From positions 33,026,906 to 33,090,905 of the forward strand of contig OY987264.1 in assembly GCA_963920665.1 (NCBI GenBank): a DNA stretch of 64,000 nt, given 5' to 3'. A program made the position numbers and the translations under genes. This stretch comes from Straminergon stramineum. Lineage: Eukaryota; Streptophyta; Bryopsida; Hypnales; Calliergonaceae. Each line of letters begins with the position of its first letter. Position 1 is the stretch's first letter. Positions 49,829-60,440 of this stretch are shown one piece after another. The notes under the pieces were generated by a model, which saw nothing but the letters and a program-made list of their open reading frames with translations, was not told where the DNA came from and made no database searches.

Positions 49829-52800
49829 TCAGGAAGTCAAGGACTCTTGATTGATTGGGCATCCATCTGGCAGGAGCGCATTTTTCTGACTAGTTTGGGA
49901 GGTCTGAACTCTGGAAGCAACGGTTTCTACCATAGTAAGAAATCCATGCAAGAATCCTACTTCTCTAAGTGAGGGCCCTGATCGCAACAACATGCGGCGC
50001 ACATGAATCAACATCCTTTCCTGCATTCTATAGTTCGGAATCCCTAGCGTCACAGTAACTTGGTTACAAGCTTGCAAGACAAGTTCCCATCGTCTCATCA
50101 AATTCCCCACTGCTTCAACTGATGCTGTTCCTGAGGTCAAAACAAGGTTGCCATGGTAAAGTGCTCAAATGGTCCAAAGGAATTGAAATAAGTCATGTAT
50201 GAGCAGGCTTTTAAGGAAGGTAACAAAATTTACCAATAAAAAGAAGAAATCATACCCTACATTTTTTAATGATATAATATTTTTTGAAAATTACTATAAA
50301 GTGGACTTCGTTTTTTATCTTGGCACTTCGGGGTTGACCAAACGGTACTGAAGTACTCTGCTTCGCCAATTGTGTGAAGGAATTGTGAGATACTGAAAAT
50401 CGGTCCAAACCTGGTAAGCTTTTGAAATTTGTGGACCGAGGGGGCAGATAAGCCGAGGGATCCTGAGATTGTTGTTGGGCCACTTGTTCGTATAGCCGCG
50501 AAAGCACCACCGCTACGGCATGACTAAGATCTGATTCAACCAGTTCAAGGTGTGGATCAGCGTAATAAGATAAGCTTCAAAAACCGAGACCAATACTTTA
50601 CGAATAAGCTAGAGGAGACTAAAACCGTAAAGGAGCTGATCCTGTGTCCTATACTAACCCCTGTTACCGACAGCAACTCACCTATTCATGCACTTGCTTA
50701 TACTTCAATTAGTAAGTGGTGTAAGCGAGATTTGGCTAATGACAATGGCCACAAATCTTTAAATAGAAATGGGGATGTCCAATGTAACTTATAGTGGTCT
50801 ACAACCTCCCACTTTGAAATTGCACAAGAAATCTGATCTGAACAGACTAGGCTCATGTACTCAAAGCGATCTCTCAAAAGACTCTACACTTATCTCCCAA
50901 AAGGCTCACTCCTGTATATTGATTTAAATTATTAAAGTGAAACAAATAGCATCCTCTACCTTATTCAATAAGGAGATTCAACAACCCACATATTCACTCC
51001 TCTTTGACAAGCATTTGAACTACACTGCATCGAATCATCGAACATACACAACCAACAGAATAACTTGCATATGTCTGGGATGTCTTCTTACTTAGAGAAC
51101 CTGCACCATAAGCGGAAGGAATGCTGCAAACATGAGTGCAATGCATCAACTCTGAGTTCGTAAGGCCTCGATCTTCTCGACCGAAAACCAGCTGCAGCAA
51201 GCCATCAGTAAGGAAATTAGTTCTCCATATTGATAAAGAAACCTCTGTCCAAAGAATGCCCCTATCAATTCACAAAGTTATAGATGGTAAGCTAATGTTG
51301 AATTAATAGAATATTAGATTATTACTAAGATGAGTTAAATTAATGTCAAGTTCTCATTGACTTAATCTTCACTTAACACTTGCCGACGTAATACAAAATT
51401 GATAGAGATTGACACTGACATCACACTAACATGAAGCTAACATCATTTGCATAACACTATTGTTGGATTTAAATTAAGGTCTAAGAGAATATAAGAGTCT
51501 ATAAAAATTCATTACCTATTAACTTAAAAGACATGAACAGTATCAATCTAATGGGTAGGGTCCTTTGCAGTGACAATCCAAAACATAGCAAATGCAAAAG
51601 CTGGGAATAAAAGAGTGAAAAAGAAGATTTCATACTGCAAGATTGAGGGACTCCAGAGATGGAATGCACAGATTGGCAAGCTGTGTGTCAGGAATGCGCA
51701 ACACTCCACTGCGACGCGTGAATGCAACGGCCTGTCATCCACCTGCATGTCATCTCTCAGCCAATTCTTCTTGAAAGTGCCAAGAAAAAAAGACCAGATG
51801 CATAGACTGGGAGCAACAAATCGGATATATACCATGGAGCAGTCCCTAAGTGCCTCTGAAATGGAATTTGTTACATGCATACGCTCAAGTTTCGACCGCG
51901 AGGTCACATTCGCTGCCATCGTGTGAGCCTCCACTCCCTTGAAATCACACTGAGGGTTCACCTACATAATCAAAAGAATTCATACTTAATGGCAAGCAAC
52001 ACAATCAACAGTCATAACATCTTTAGACATGGAAGCACAACACCCTGTCGACTTCCAGATGCTGCAATATTGCACTGGCAATGCGGATGCAACCAAGGGG
52101 ACCGGCGTAGATGTAAGCTTATACAGAACCCCCTGTGCAGATTTGGTGTTCTGTGAGGTTTAGAAGGGCATCGAAGTCCTCTTTGGAGTGTAAAAGGTCC
52201 TGGCAATGTGTATTTATTATGGACCAATTATTAACCAAATGTCAATTGAGATCAACTCCTAGAGAACCTCTTTCTCATAATTTACAATAGATCTTAAACC
52301 ACACAGCCTACATATTTATAAAGACGGGTCTTCATCTAGGAAGTCTGAAGAGGATCACTAGAGCGAGGTTTCCTCCTCGGGATCCTCCATATCTCAGACT
52401 AGCCACGACCATGCACATCTATGCTTACACTATACTCTTTTGTTCGAATCGCTCAACCTCCCTCTCGTTGCACTTTTATACAAAGAATGAAGGAATGGGC
52501 GTCATAGATACCCAAGATTCAGAACACCATGGCCAGTGTTCAGGTGTCAAAGAGCAAATCTCATGAATTTTTCGATAGAAACATCGAAAAAGATCGATGA
52601 GCAATCGATCATAGCAATTGAAGGCTAGAAGGAAACGGATCATACCAGCCAAAGCTCATTGCAGTCTTCAGTATCCCACAAATCAAAGTCACCCATAAAC
52701 ACACAATCATCAGTTGAATTTCAAATTGATAGAAAGACAGATTCAAATTGAAACACAGAATCATGATCTTCTCAAGAATTCTCATATAGCACATAAAAAG

Positions 52801-52994
52801 ATACAGCAACCTAAAAAGCATGCAAATTGCAAATTGCAAAACTCACCAAAATTAGTTGCAACTCGGCAAACGGAGCCCACATTGCCCGCTTGCTGTGGAC
52901 TCACAAGCACCACCCGCACACGCTCCAAAGCTCCGCCGTGGAGTGCACGTTTCCACAGACGCTTGCTTGCATTCGCAGGAGACGCCATAGCCAT
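49829..52994 (-). CDS. SpoU-family (TrmJ-like) RNA 2'-O-ribose methyltransferase, seven exons
   Basis: Exons on the minus strand: 52994-52847, 52665-52646, 51961-51833, 51731-51636, 51191-51092, 50530-50327 and 50130-49829; total 999 nt, 332 aa, all in frame with GT-AG introns of 101-684 bp. SPOUT motif 1 is NVGSVCRVATNF (~38-49), motif 2 LVFGREDRGLTNSEL (~132-146), motif 3 SIPSAYGAGSLNLSHAVAVV (~154-173). These form the knotted AdoMet-binding site that methylates a ribose 2'-OH of tRNA or rRNA. The C-terminal HVRRMLLRSGP and EVGFLHGF resemble the TrmJ tail (RRLF-R... and ...ILRGI). Exon 2 is a 20-nt microexon; joining it gives NFDCNELWLVNPQ, with D where the family usually has G after the F. 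The donor of exon 6 (GAA|GTGCCA) is the least certain join. An in-frame ATG at 53066 would add 24 residues. Compartment unknown. Confidence 0.85.
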
Positions 52995-54572
52995 GTCAAA
53001 CCCTAAACCTCTCCCTTCTTCATCAGCAGGGGACTGATTTACAAAAGAGCAATAGATTTTCTGCAAATTCCAGCACCAGTAGTGGATCCAGAAAATGGTG
53101 ATTGAATCATGTCTTCTGATGAAATCGAAAGGTTTGACTACTTGGAATTTTGCTTCGGAGTGGTCGACGAGATTGTTCAGGGACGACAGAGGTGTATTAG
53201 GGTTTATGGGTTGTGAGGGTTTAATGTTTCATCGGTTTTACAGGAACATCTGCAGTGTGAACGAGGCATTCAGTGCCGGGTATCAATACCGAATATCGAT
53301 ACCGAATGTCAATACCGGTATCCGTACCCCAACGGAAGGGAGCCCTCATTCCCTCAAACTCGCTGAACAAATGCAGGTGGCAGAAGATGAGTGGCTAACC
53401 AAGAATATTTCAATGAACTTATTGAAGAATCTTGCACTCATTCAAGGGAGTGAGTAAGTCAACTCCTAAATGTCTGAGGCACCAAATTTGGGTGTCAACA
53501 AAACTTTGAAGTTAAACATAACCTTCTCAAGTTATTGTTTTTAGTAGTTTATATTTTTGAAAAATTCTTTTCAAAGTCTAGTTTTATCATCAAAAATCCA
53601 ATTCTGAAAATAAATGATTTTGATTTTTCTATTCAAGATTTTGTGAAAGGATGTCCTAATTGCAAATCTTGATTCAATTCTGGTAAAGAGGGCTCTTGGA
53701 AATGAGCCTCAAATACATTGTAATTTGAAGAAAAAATCACATTAGAAATTCATTTAAAAAAATTGTAGAGTAGATTTTGAGAAGCTATAAATTGATTGGG
53801 GTTATGCATGTTTTTCCCTTTAAACTCATATTTTTTTTTTGACCAACTTTTTAGTTTCGACATGTGAAAAGAGGATTGAAAGACTTCAAATCACTTTCAC
53901 AATTTTAACATCTTCATGATCAAATATTATAATCTTTCAATCCATAAGTAATATTGTTGTGTTTTCTTTTCCTATGTGATCTCTAACATGCCTAGTTTGA
54001 ATTTGTAAGTTTATAATTGCAAAAACAATTGATAAAACTTATCAAAATTAGTTGGATTTTTGTTCAACTTACAACAAGTTCCAAGAAGCTCAAAAAAGGC
54101 CTTGGGCATTTAGGGGTTAAGTGAACATTTTAATAAATCATCCCCCAAAATGAGGTTACTTGAGCCTATCAAAAATCCATTTTGTCTTCGAAAGGGACAA
54201 TGAGACTTTAGGGGTTAAACAATAAAAATTCTAATCTTTTCAAAAAAATTATCAAAAATAAGAGATTTATTTTATTGTGTATAAAAATGAAAGAAGTAAT
54301 CCATAGTAGATGATGTATGTACAAAGATTGAAATTATGTTGATTCTAAATAATGATACAATTGGTTTACATATCACTAATTCATTGCAACTAATTGATGC
54401 ATCAATTGGAACATTTCTTACAACAATTTTAAAATCAATATTAGTTATATAATGTGGTAGAGAATATGTAGATATACTTAGTATAAGTAAGTAAATGTAT
54501 AATCACATATAATGCATATGATTTTACATATGTATATATACACAATGTAATATAAGATAAAGTTTTTATTTT
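52995..54572. other. Upstream of the methyltransferase; no second gene recognised
   Basis: A 120-codon plus-strand frame (53095-53457) diverges from the methyltransferase start but has no motif and crosses a short ATACCGAATATCGATACCG-type repeat (53279-53330). The interval probably holds the methyltransferase promoter. Two right-facing TTAA-type termini end at 54120 and 54218. Confidence 0.45.
53279..53330. repeat. Short ATACCG-rich repeat with internal palindromes
   Basis: TATCAATACCGAATATCGA, then TACCGAATGTCAATACCGGTATCC: AATACCG-type units recur every 12-18 bp, and ATACCGGTAT is a 10-bp palindrome. It lies about 285 bp upstream of the methyltransferase start. Confidence 0.55.
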
Positions 54573-55035
54573 AACCCCTACAATTATGTTTTGATTTATA
54601 CCATTACCATAAATATCCATCCAATGTAAAAAGAGACGATATAATTTTCCCTTCCAAACACCATTTAGGTAGACCAAGCAATTTTCCAGCCAATCTCTAA
54701 TGTGAAAGAGACTTCTTGGCATTTTGGTCAAGGGAGTTATCAATCAGAGACCAAAATGTAGTCTTTAACCCTTTAATATACACACAGAGGTTTTGTGTTT
54801 GTTGGCGAAATGTAGTCCTTAATCCTTTAATGTAGACACAGATGTTTTGTATCTGTTGGATGACACAGAATCCTTCTAGCAGGAGAGAAATGCAACTATT
54901 CATCCTCAAAATTTAGTTGTGAAAAAGGGAGGTCTTCTATAGTAGTTTGACTTCTAATTAGTATCTTTTTTTTTTAAAGTAGATGATGTGACACAGTTCC
55001 AAAAGGGATGATTTCCAGTGTCACTAGTTCATCCT
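54573..55035. mobile_element. Possible TTAA-type element (463 bp)
   Basis: The left end TTAACCCCTACAATT and the right end ATCCTTTAAGGATTAA face each other. The right ~180 bp (54855-55035) are homologous to 10745-10917 and to 55070-55275. The left terminus departs from the family after the first 9 bases, so the pairing is uncertain. Confidence 0.4.
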
Positions 55036-55069
55036 TTAAGGATTAAACAACACCACAGTTATTTTTCAA

Positions 55070-55275
55070 CCGATGAATGACAAGGAATCTCTCCATGCAG
55101 GGCAGAAGTGCAACTACTCATACTCGGAATTTGTGTGAAAACTGAAAATGGGAGGTCTTCTATAATATTTTGACTTTCACATGAATGCTTTTGCATTTTT
55201 TCAATCCAACAATTCACACGGTAACAAAACAGATGATTTCCATGGTGACCAACTCGTCCTTCAAGGGCTAATCAG
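55070..55275 (+). repeat. Terminal module of a TTAA-type element, copy 3
   Basis: This segment aligns with the neighbouring 54855-55035 in direct orientation: GATGAATGACAAGGAATC, GTGCAACTACTCATACTCGG, GGGAGGTCTTCTATA and a diverged end CGTCCTTCAAGGGCTAA. Two such ends in tandem suggest an end duplication or two adjacent insertions. Confidence 0.5.
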
Positions 55276-55439
55276 AGTCCACGGGAAACGAGAGAAATGT
55301 GGGTCCAGATAAGTCTGTAAATGATTTTAAATTGCCGGAGAAACGACAGAAACTTTCTTCAGCTCGTTGAAAACCTGTCTGTTTAACCTAGCCACAACTG
55401 TGATTTTCGTGAGCTCACTTGCAGTACTGACTACAAAAT

Positions 55440-56114
55440 AGCTCCACCATCAGATCGATCTCTCAAAAGTATCAAGGAGTCCGAGAAATCGAGCTCTGTA
55501 GTTCATTGTAGCTCATTGTAGCCTGGGTGCAAAATTGTGGAGCTTGGAGTGTCGGTGACTTTGGGTTTTGATCGAATTGTTGGAGTCGACAGTTGTTGCA
55601 GCGGGAGCTTTCATACTGAAGAGGTAATTTGATCTACCACGCTCATATAAACCCCTACTTGCAGTATACTGTTGATTTAGTACTCTGTGACAAGCTGTTC
55701 AAGCAGGTAGATCTTCCTGCCCTGAAGTGTCGGTTTGTTTCCTTTGGATTTGCTGCTTGTTGTAGCCTGAATGACTCTCCCTTGTGGGTAGGACCTTCTC
55801 AGTTGCGAAGAGCACAATTCTTGGTTTATTCCAACAGACTCAATTTCTAGGGGTTTGAGCTTACTTGAATTTCCAAAGTGCCTCACTAAAGCTAGATGAT
55901 AAAAACTTTATATAGATTTCATGCTCCGTGCGTCTAGTATCTTGCTGGAAAAGCCTCTCGAGTTTTCTTAGTATCAGTCGAGTGCTTGAGACAGGAGTGT
56001 CAAATCAGTCTAAGCATTGTGCTTTGGGGCATCTGCTCAGATTAGGCAATATTCTTTCACTGCAACTGACTACATTGCATTGCACAGCCACTGAAAACAG
56101 GATTACTCTCAACC
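55440..56114 (+). promoter_or_regulatory. Probable 5' leader exon and leader intron of the DUF4419 gene
   Basis: Leader-like sequence ends AAGAG|GTAATTT at 55623/55624, a good plant donor. Acceptor candidates are TTGCACAG at 56087 and GAAAACAG at 56100, just before ACCATGG at 56115. An intron in the 5' leader would explain why coding starts cleanly at 56115. Inferred from splice-like signals only. Confidence 0.4.
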
Positions 56115-57048
56115 ATGGTGAAGTTCAAGGTGGACGATGTGGAGCAAGACCTGGCGGTCACCACCCACCTCCTTTTCCGATCGGTCAATGGCGATCAGCA
56201 GGCCAAGTCCTTGGCCGGCACCAAGCCCGTCGAAGCCTTCTCCCACCGCACCTCCACTTTCCTCCCTAAACACCTCGGCATCAAGAACCCCCTCCTCGCC
56301 GCCGTCTACCTCTTCTTCAGTTACCACCTGCCCCTTGCCCTCACCCCAGACGCCATCTGGAACACGATCATGCAAGGTGTCTCCACTCACGTCAGCCGAG
56401 ACCCGGAGAAGCACCGCCACACGTTCGTGAGCCACCAGGGTCGCAAAACTCTAAGTGTGCAAGACGACACACTACATAGAGGAAACCCTAACAACAACTG
56501 GGGCAACATCGCCTGCCGCTTCACAGACCAAATCTCCGCAAAGCTCAGCGGCAAATCGGCCCTCCAAGCAGGGTGACGGCCTGCGGCATCCCGTCCATCG
56601 AACTCATGGGCACGAAACAAGATTGGTCAAGCATGCGAGCGGCTCTTACGCTGCTGGATGAGCTCGACCTCTCCCCGTGGCGAACAAAGCTTGACGCCAT
56701 TCTCGCACACTTCGAAAACGCATTTGATAACAGAATTGAGCAAGCTTTTTGGAACGACTTGTTTCTGAAACACGGCTCACGTGGTTCTGGAAGCGTGACG
56801 ACGATTTCAGGATGGATCGGATCCCTGTCTCTCTACGTCGATGAAAATCTGAACCCTGCTGCGATGGGGGAATCGAATGTGCGTCGGGGTTGAGCGAAAC
56901 ACCGTTGGTGTGGGAGAATTTTGGGCAGGAGATTCCGATGCTGTTGCGAGGGGGACTGGTGGGCGTGGGCATCGATCCCGTGTCTAAGACAGTGGCGCCC
57001 AGCGTCCGGGAAATATTTAGAAAATTTAGGCCAGAAGCTGGTAGGTGA
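56115..57048 (+). pseudogene. DUF4419 protein gene with two frame breaks
   Basis: Frame one (56115-~56570) begins MVKFKVDDVEQDL and contains NPLLAAVYLFFSYHLPLALT, PDAIWNTIMQGVSTHVSRDP and HTFVSHQGRKTLSV, the N-terminal signature of DUF4419. Frame two (56573-~56877) starts TACGIPSIELMGTKQDW and runs through TISGWIGSLSLYVDEN. Frame three (~56880-57048) reads GLSETPLVWENFGQEIPMLL and ends VREIFRKFRPEAGR. Order is right for the family, but the block between the first two frames (usually with an FSTT-type motif) appears deleted and two frameshifts break the reading. Function of DUF4419 is unknown. GC content and C/G-ending codons are far above the neighbourhood. An assembly error or unrecognised intron could mimic part of this. 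Confidence 0.75.
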
Positions 57049-57314
57049 AGAGTATGTCCGGCCAAGCTTTAATTTTGTTCGGTTTTTGCCTTTTTTCATC
57101 TAATCAAAACAGTCATTTTCCTTTGGTAGTGAATTTGAACCAGCTCATTTTCCCTTCATTTTATATATGAATCGGCTCATTTTCCTCTTATGAGGCACAT
57201 CAATTAGTTGAATTTCCTTTCACAATTAATTTAAACCAACCAATGCCAAAATTTATTTTTTACAAAAATTTACATATGTACATGCCAAAAAACTTGTCAA
57301 AAATGAAGTGTCTA

Positions 57315-57380
57315 TGGCAGGAGTTGAACTTGAAAATTCCTCACCAGTTGAGGACCAAAGACTTAGCCTTACTAAAATAC
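57315..57380 (-). repeat. tRNA-like relic (tentative)
   Basis: On the minus strand, AAGGCTAAGTCTTTGG resembles a pol III A box and AGTTCAACTCCTGCC a B box/T-arm, with a CCTCA/TGAGG stem between them. Acceptor and T stems do not pair, so it is not a functional tRNA. It lies between the hAT transposase stop and the DUF4419 relic and may be a SINE fragment. Confidence 0.3.
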
Positions 57381-57453
57381 AAAGTTCACATTCTTAAGAG
57401 AAATGGGCTTTGTATTTTTGAAGGGCTCCTATCTATTGTATGCATCATAATAA

Positions 57454-59679
57454 TTAAAATTGAAAATCACCAACATCAATGTTACCTTCTAGTGCCTCAC
57501 TAGCAAGATACAATTCTGGTCTTGAATACAAATGCCTAAATTTTCGTGAATTTTTCCATAAAACAATGGCCTCAAATAAAATTGGATTAGCACTATCACT
57601 ATCTGGACCTTCTAATGCAACACGCATTACACTTTCAAGATGTTTTGTTTTCAAATTATTCCTTACTTTAGACTTGATACCATTTTGGACAGAAAAAGCT
57701 CTTTCACATGTAGCAGTACTAACACATTGAATTCTAGTAATTTCAGCAAGAATAAGTAGGTTAGGATACTTAAGTTGGAGTGAGGGGCTCCAAGATATAT
57801 GGTTCCACAAATCACCAAAACCCTTGTCCAACCATTCAGTGGTTGCTTGAAGTTTAAAAGCAAAAAACTCCCTCTTTGTTGTGGAGGGGTTAATTAGAGC
57901 TTCAAATTTTTTTCCATTTAGCTCTAAATCCTGCCCATAATGACCACATAATACATCCAAGTCCAAAAACCCCCAACTAGCTAAACCTACTTGCCTAGTA
58001 GGCATGTTAGAAGGATTCAAAATTTTCAAAGCCCCTATAATTCCATTATCAGCAAAACGACTCTCTAAAGCAGCACAAACATTTTGAGCATAACATTTTT
58101 GAAAGGCAAAGGCAGATTCTAAATCTACCCCTGTCATGTCTCTACTCATTTCAACACCATGATACATAGATCCACGAATTTCAGATTGCAATCTTCTCAT
58201 ATAACCTCCAGGTGGACCAAAATCAGGAAGAACATGAAAACCAGTACTCTCATGAAAAGTGGCAGCATTTAAATCAGTAGAATCATCTACAAATAACATT
58301 TGAATTTGTGCAATTTCAGTCTTAATTAGAGACCCAATGCAAGAGACATCAACAAACTTATGCTGGAAAACTCTACAAAGGAGAGATAAACTATGCAAAA
58401 TATCAACCAAAAAGTGTAAAATATAAATCATTTTGAAAGACCTTAACTTGTTAAACAAGATGGGGCTAGTCCCATCATCTTTAGATGTTGGTGTGTCACG
58501 AAAATATACTAAAACACTTTCCAAACTATCACAAAGAGCTGAAATTGCTTGCCACCTAGACAACCAACGAATTTTGTGAAATCTTTTAAGAGTCTTTTGA
58601 GAGTCAAACAATTCCTTTTGCAAAGTTTGCAAAGAGGATTTTCTCTTTGCAGACTTTTTAAAATGTGCAGCTACTGAATTTATGAGGTTATCTATTTCAT
58701 TAGATAACACAGAACAACCATTTCCTTTAGCTGCCTCTAAAGAAGCCAAATTTGTTCTGTGAGCAACACAATGCATAGCAATCAGATGAGGATTTACCTT
58801 TTTTTTCAGCTGTGTTGCAACTCCAGTTCTAGATCCCACCATCACAGATGCTCCATCTGAACCAAACCCTAGAAATTTACTGAAATCCAATCCCCAATCC
58901 TTCAAAGTGGATATTAGAGTATCATACATGAAAGTAGAATCTTTTTTTCCACATACACATTCTATAAGCCCTAAAAATACACATGCAGGCATTCCCCCTT
59001 CTATAAAAGTGGCAAAAACAACCATGTGACCTATGACAGAAATATCTGTAGATTCATCTATCATAATGCCAAAATATTTAGAGTCTTTGACTCTATCAAT
59101 TGTTTTTTTCTGAATCACACTTGATATTAAAAAAATTAAATCAGAACATGATTTTTCATCATGGTACAAATCTTTAGTAATGCATGCATTTAAAGACACA
59201 AGTAATTTACATAAACCAGGGAATTTACAAAAAGACAATGTTTCTTTGCCAATAAAATAAGCTGCCTTGAAAAGGGCAAAGACAGCTTCATCACATGTTT
59301 TATTGGACTCTATGATGACCTTTTCCATAATTTTTTGACCAGATTGGGAGGCCCAAGTTAATCTCCTATGTTCATCAGACTTAGCATGATCTTGAAAAGC
59401 TGAGACTTTTATATTTACTGAGCCTTGTTTTGCAAAAACAGATTTACCACCTTTTTCTCTACATGTCTTACAAAAAACCTTGCCTAGTGAGGTATTAAAC
59501 TCAATCCAATCAAATTGTGTATACCATACATCTTTCCATAATTTGGATGCTAACTCAACAGAACTAAAGGGTTTATTGATGTTAGATGAAGTAGATTGGG
59601 ATGCTTCAATCAAGGTTAAATTATTTTCCATTTGATTGGATTGCAACATATTCCTGATGGTCCTCTGACGCTTAGCCAT
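57454..59679 (-). CDS. hAT-superfamily transposase, uninterrupted
   Basis: Single open frame of 741 aa from ATG at 59679 (MAKRQRTIRNML; the frame also runs two codons 5' to a TTG). N-terminal zinc finger of TTF/BED type: C70-x2-C73 (FCKTC) with H98 and H104. The DDE core shows FGIMIDESTDIS (D208), GFGSDGASVMVG (D275) with CVAHRTNLA, and the hATC dimerisation region with CVSTATCERAFSVQNG (E659). The overall pattern is close to the ZNF862/ZMYM1-like hAT branch, whose usual length is 600-800 aa. No stop or frameshift, so the protein could be functional or the insertion recent. I could not identify terminal inverted repeats or an 8-bp TSD; 57.1-57.4 kb and 60.5-60.9 kb are the places to search. 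Confidence 0.9.
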   Translation of the reverse strand: MAKRQRTIRNMLQSNQMENNLTLIEASQSTSSNINKPFSSVELASKLWKDVWYTQFDWIEFNTSLGKVFCKTCREKGGKSVFAKQGSVNIKVSAFQDHAKSDEHRRLTWASQSGQKIMEKVIIESNKTCDEAVFALFKAAYFIGKETLSFCKFPGLCKLLVSLNACITKDLYHDEKSCSDLIFLISSVIQKKTIDRVKDSKYFGIMIDESTDISVIGHMVVFATFIEGGMPACVFLGLIECVCGKKDSTFMYDTLISTLKDWGLDFSKFLGFGSDGASVMVGSRTGVATQLKKKVNPHLIAMHCVAHRTNLASLEAAKGNGCSVLSNEIDNLINSVAAHFKKSAKRKSSLQTLQKELFDSQKTLKRFHKIRWLSRWQAISALCDSLESVLVYFRDTPTSKDDGTSPILFNKLRSFKMIYILHFLVDILHSLSLLCRVFQHKFVDVSCIGSLIKTEIAQIQMLFVDDSTDLNAATFHESTGFHVLPDFGPPGGYMRRLQSEIRGSMYHGVEMSRDMTGVDLESAFAFQKCYAQNVCAALESRFADNGIIGALKILNPSNMPTRQVGLASWGFLDLDVLCGHYGQDLELNGKKFEALINPSTTKREFFAFKLQATTEWLDKGFGDLWNHISWSPSLQLKYPNLLILAEITRIQCVSTATCERAFSVQNGIKSKVRNNLKTKHLESVMRVALEGPDSDSANPILFEAIVLWKNSRKFRHLYSRPELYLASEALEGNIDVGDFQF

Positions 59680-60171
59680 GGTCAAATTACTAATTGTTTA
59701 GAAACTGTATAAAATGTTGGGCAAAGAAAAAATACTTATGAAAATCACAATAAAGAAAAATAAAATACTAAACCCTAAAGATAAATTTCAACAACTATGC
59801 AAGTAAGAGTAAAGGGATGGAACAAATCCTTGAAGATACACAGAAGTCGCTCCACAACGAGTATGAAGGGAAGGAACAAATCTCTTAGCCTTGAGCCAGC
59901 TTCAAAAAATACTTCAAGCCAACTACCACAATAAAGAGAAGAGGTTCTGGTTCAAACACAATACACACCACAATACAATGAATAGGTTCTGGTTTCTCAC
60001 AGCAAGTTGACTCTTCCAATTCCACCAAGTTCCTCACAGCAATTACGAAATCACAAAAGACATCTCAAAATCGATAAGCTCTCCAAAGGTAAGCACGATA
60101 ATCAACAAACTAGTCTCTTAGGAATTGAAGAGTCTAAACTCGCGATTGTTGAAACTAGAGGTAGAAGAGGG
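59680..60171. other. 5' flank of the transposase gene
   Basis: AT-rich leader with GGTTCTGGTTCAAACACAAT at ~59945 and a second AGGTTCTGGTTTCTCACAGC at ~59983. It probably carries the transposase promoter, but no TATA box is convincing. Confidence 0.4.
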
Positions 60172-60440
60172 AAGGCGAGGAGGCGGGAGCAAGCTCGCAC
60201 AGAGGCGGGGAGGCAAGAGCAAGCCGACGTAGAGGTAGAGAGGCAGAAGCAAGTCGGCGTAGAGGCGGGGAGGCAAGAGCAAGTCGGCGTAGAGGCGGGG
60301 AGGCAGGAGTAAGCCGGCGTAGAGGCGGGGAGGCAAGAGCAAGCCGACGCAAAGGCGGAGAGGCAGAAGCAAGCTGGCGCAGAGGCGAGGAGGCAGGAGC
60401 AAGTCGACGCAGAGGCGGGGAGGCAGGACGCGTAGGCGGG
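60172..60440 (+). repeat. 30-bp-unit GC-rich minisatellite (~9 units)
   Basis: GTAGAGGCGGGGAGGCAAGA plus GCAAGTCGGC is a 30-bp unit repeated about nine times with substitutions but few length changes. Because 30 is divisible by 3, all frames stay open on both strands, giving decapeptide repeats. I consider these artefacts of the repeat. It starts about 490 bp upstream of the hAT transposase ATG, where transposon subterminal repeats are often found. Confidence 0.85.

Noticed and set aside
51548..51832. Continuation of the open frame past exon 3 of the methyltransferase
   Set aside because: The family pattern continues in another frame (AVAFTRRSGVLRIP) after a clean acceptor at 51732, so this stretch is intron read-through.
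2681..55275. TTTAGGGG words as interstitial telomeric repeats
   Set aside because: They resemble plant TTTAGGG but occur singly, always followed by TTAA, and in inverted pairs that bound elements. They are transposon ends.
57315..57380. Functional tRNA gene
   Set aside because: A-box and B-box resemblances exist, but acceptor and T stems do not pair. Listed only as a tentative relic.
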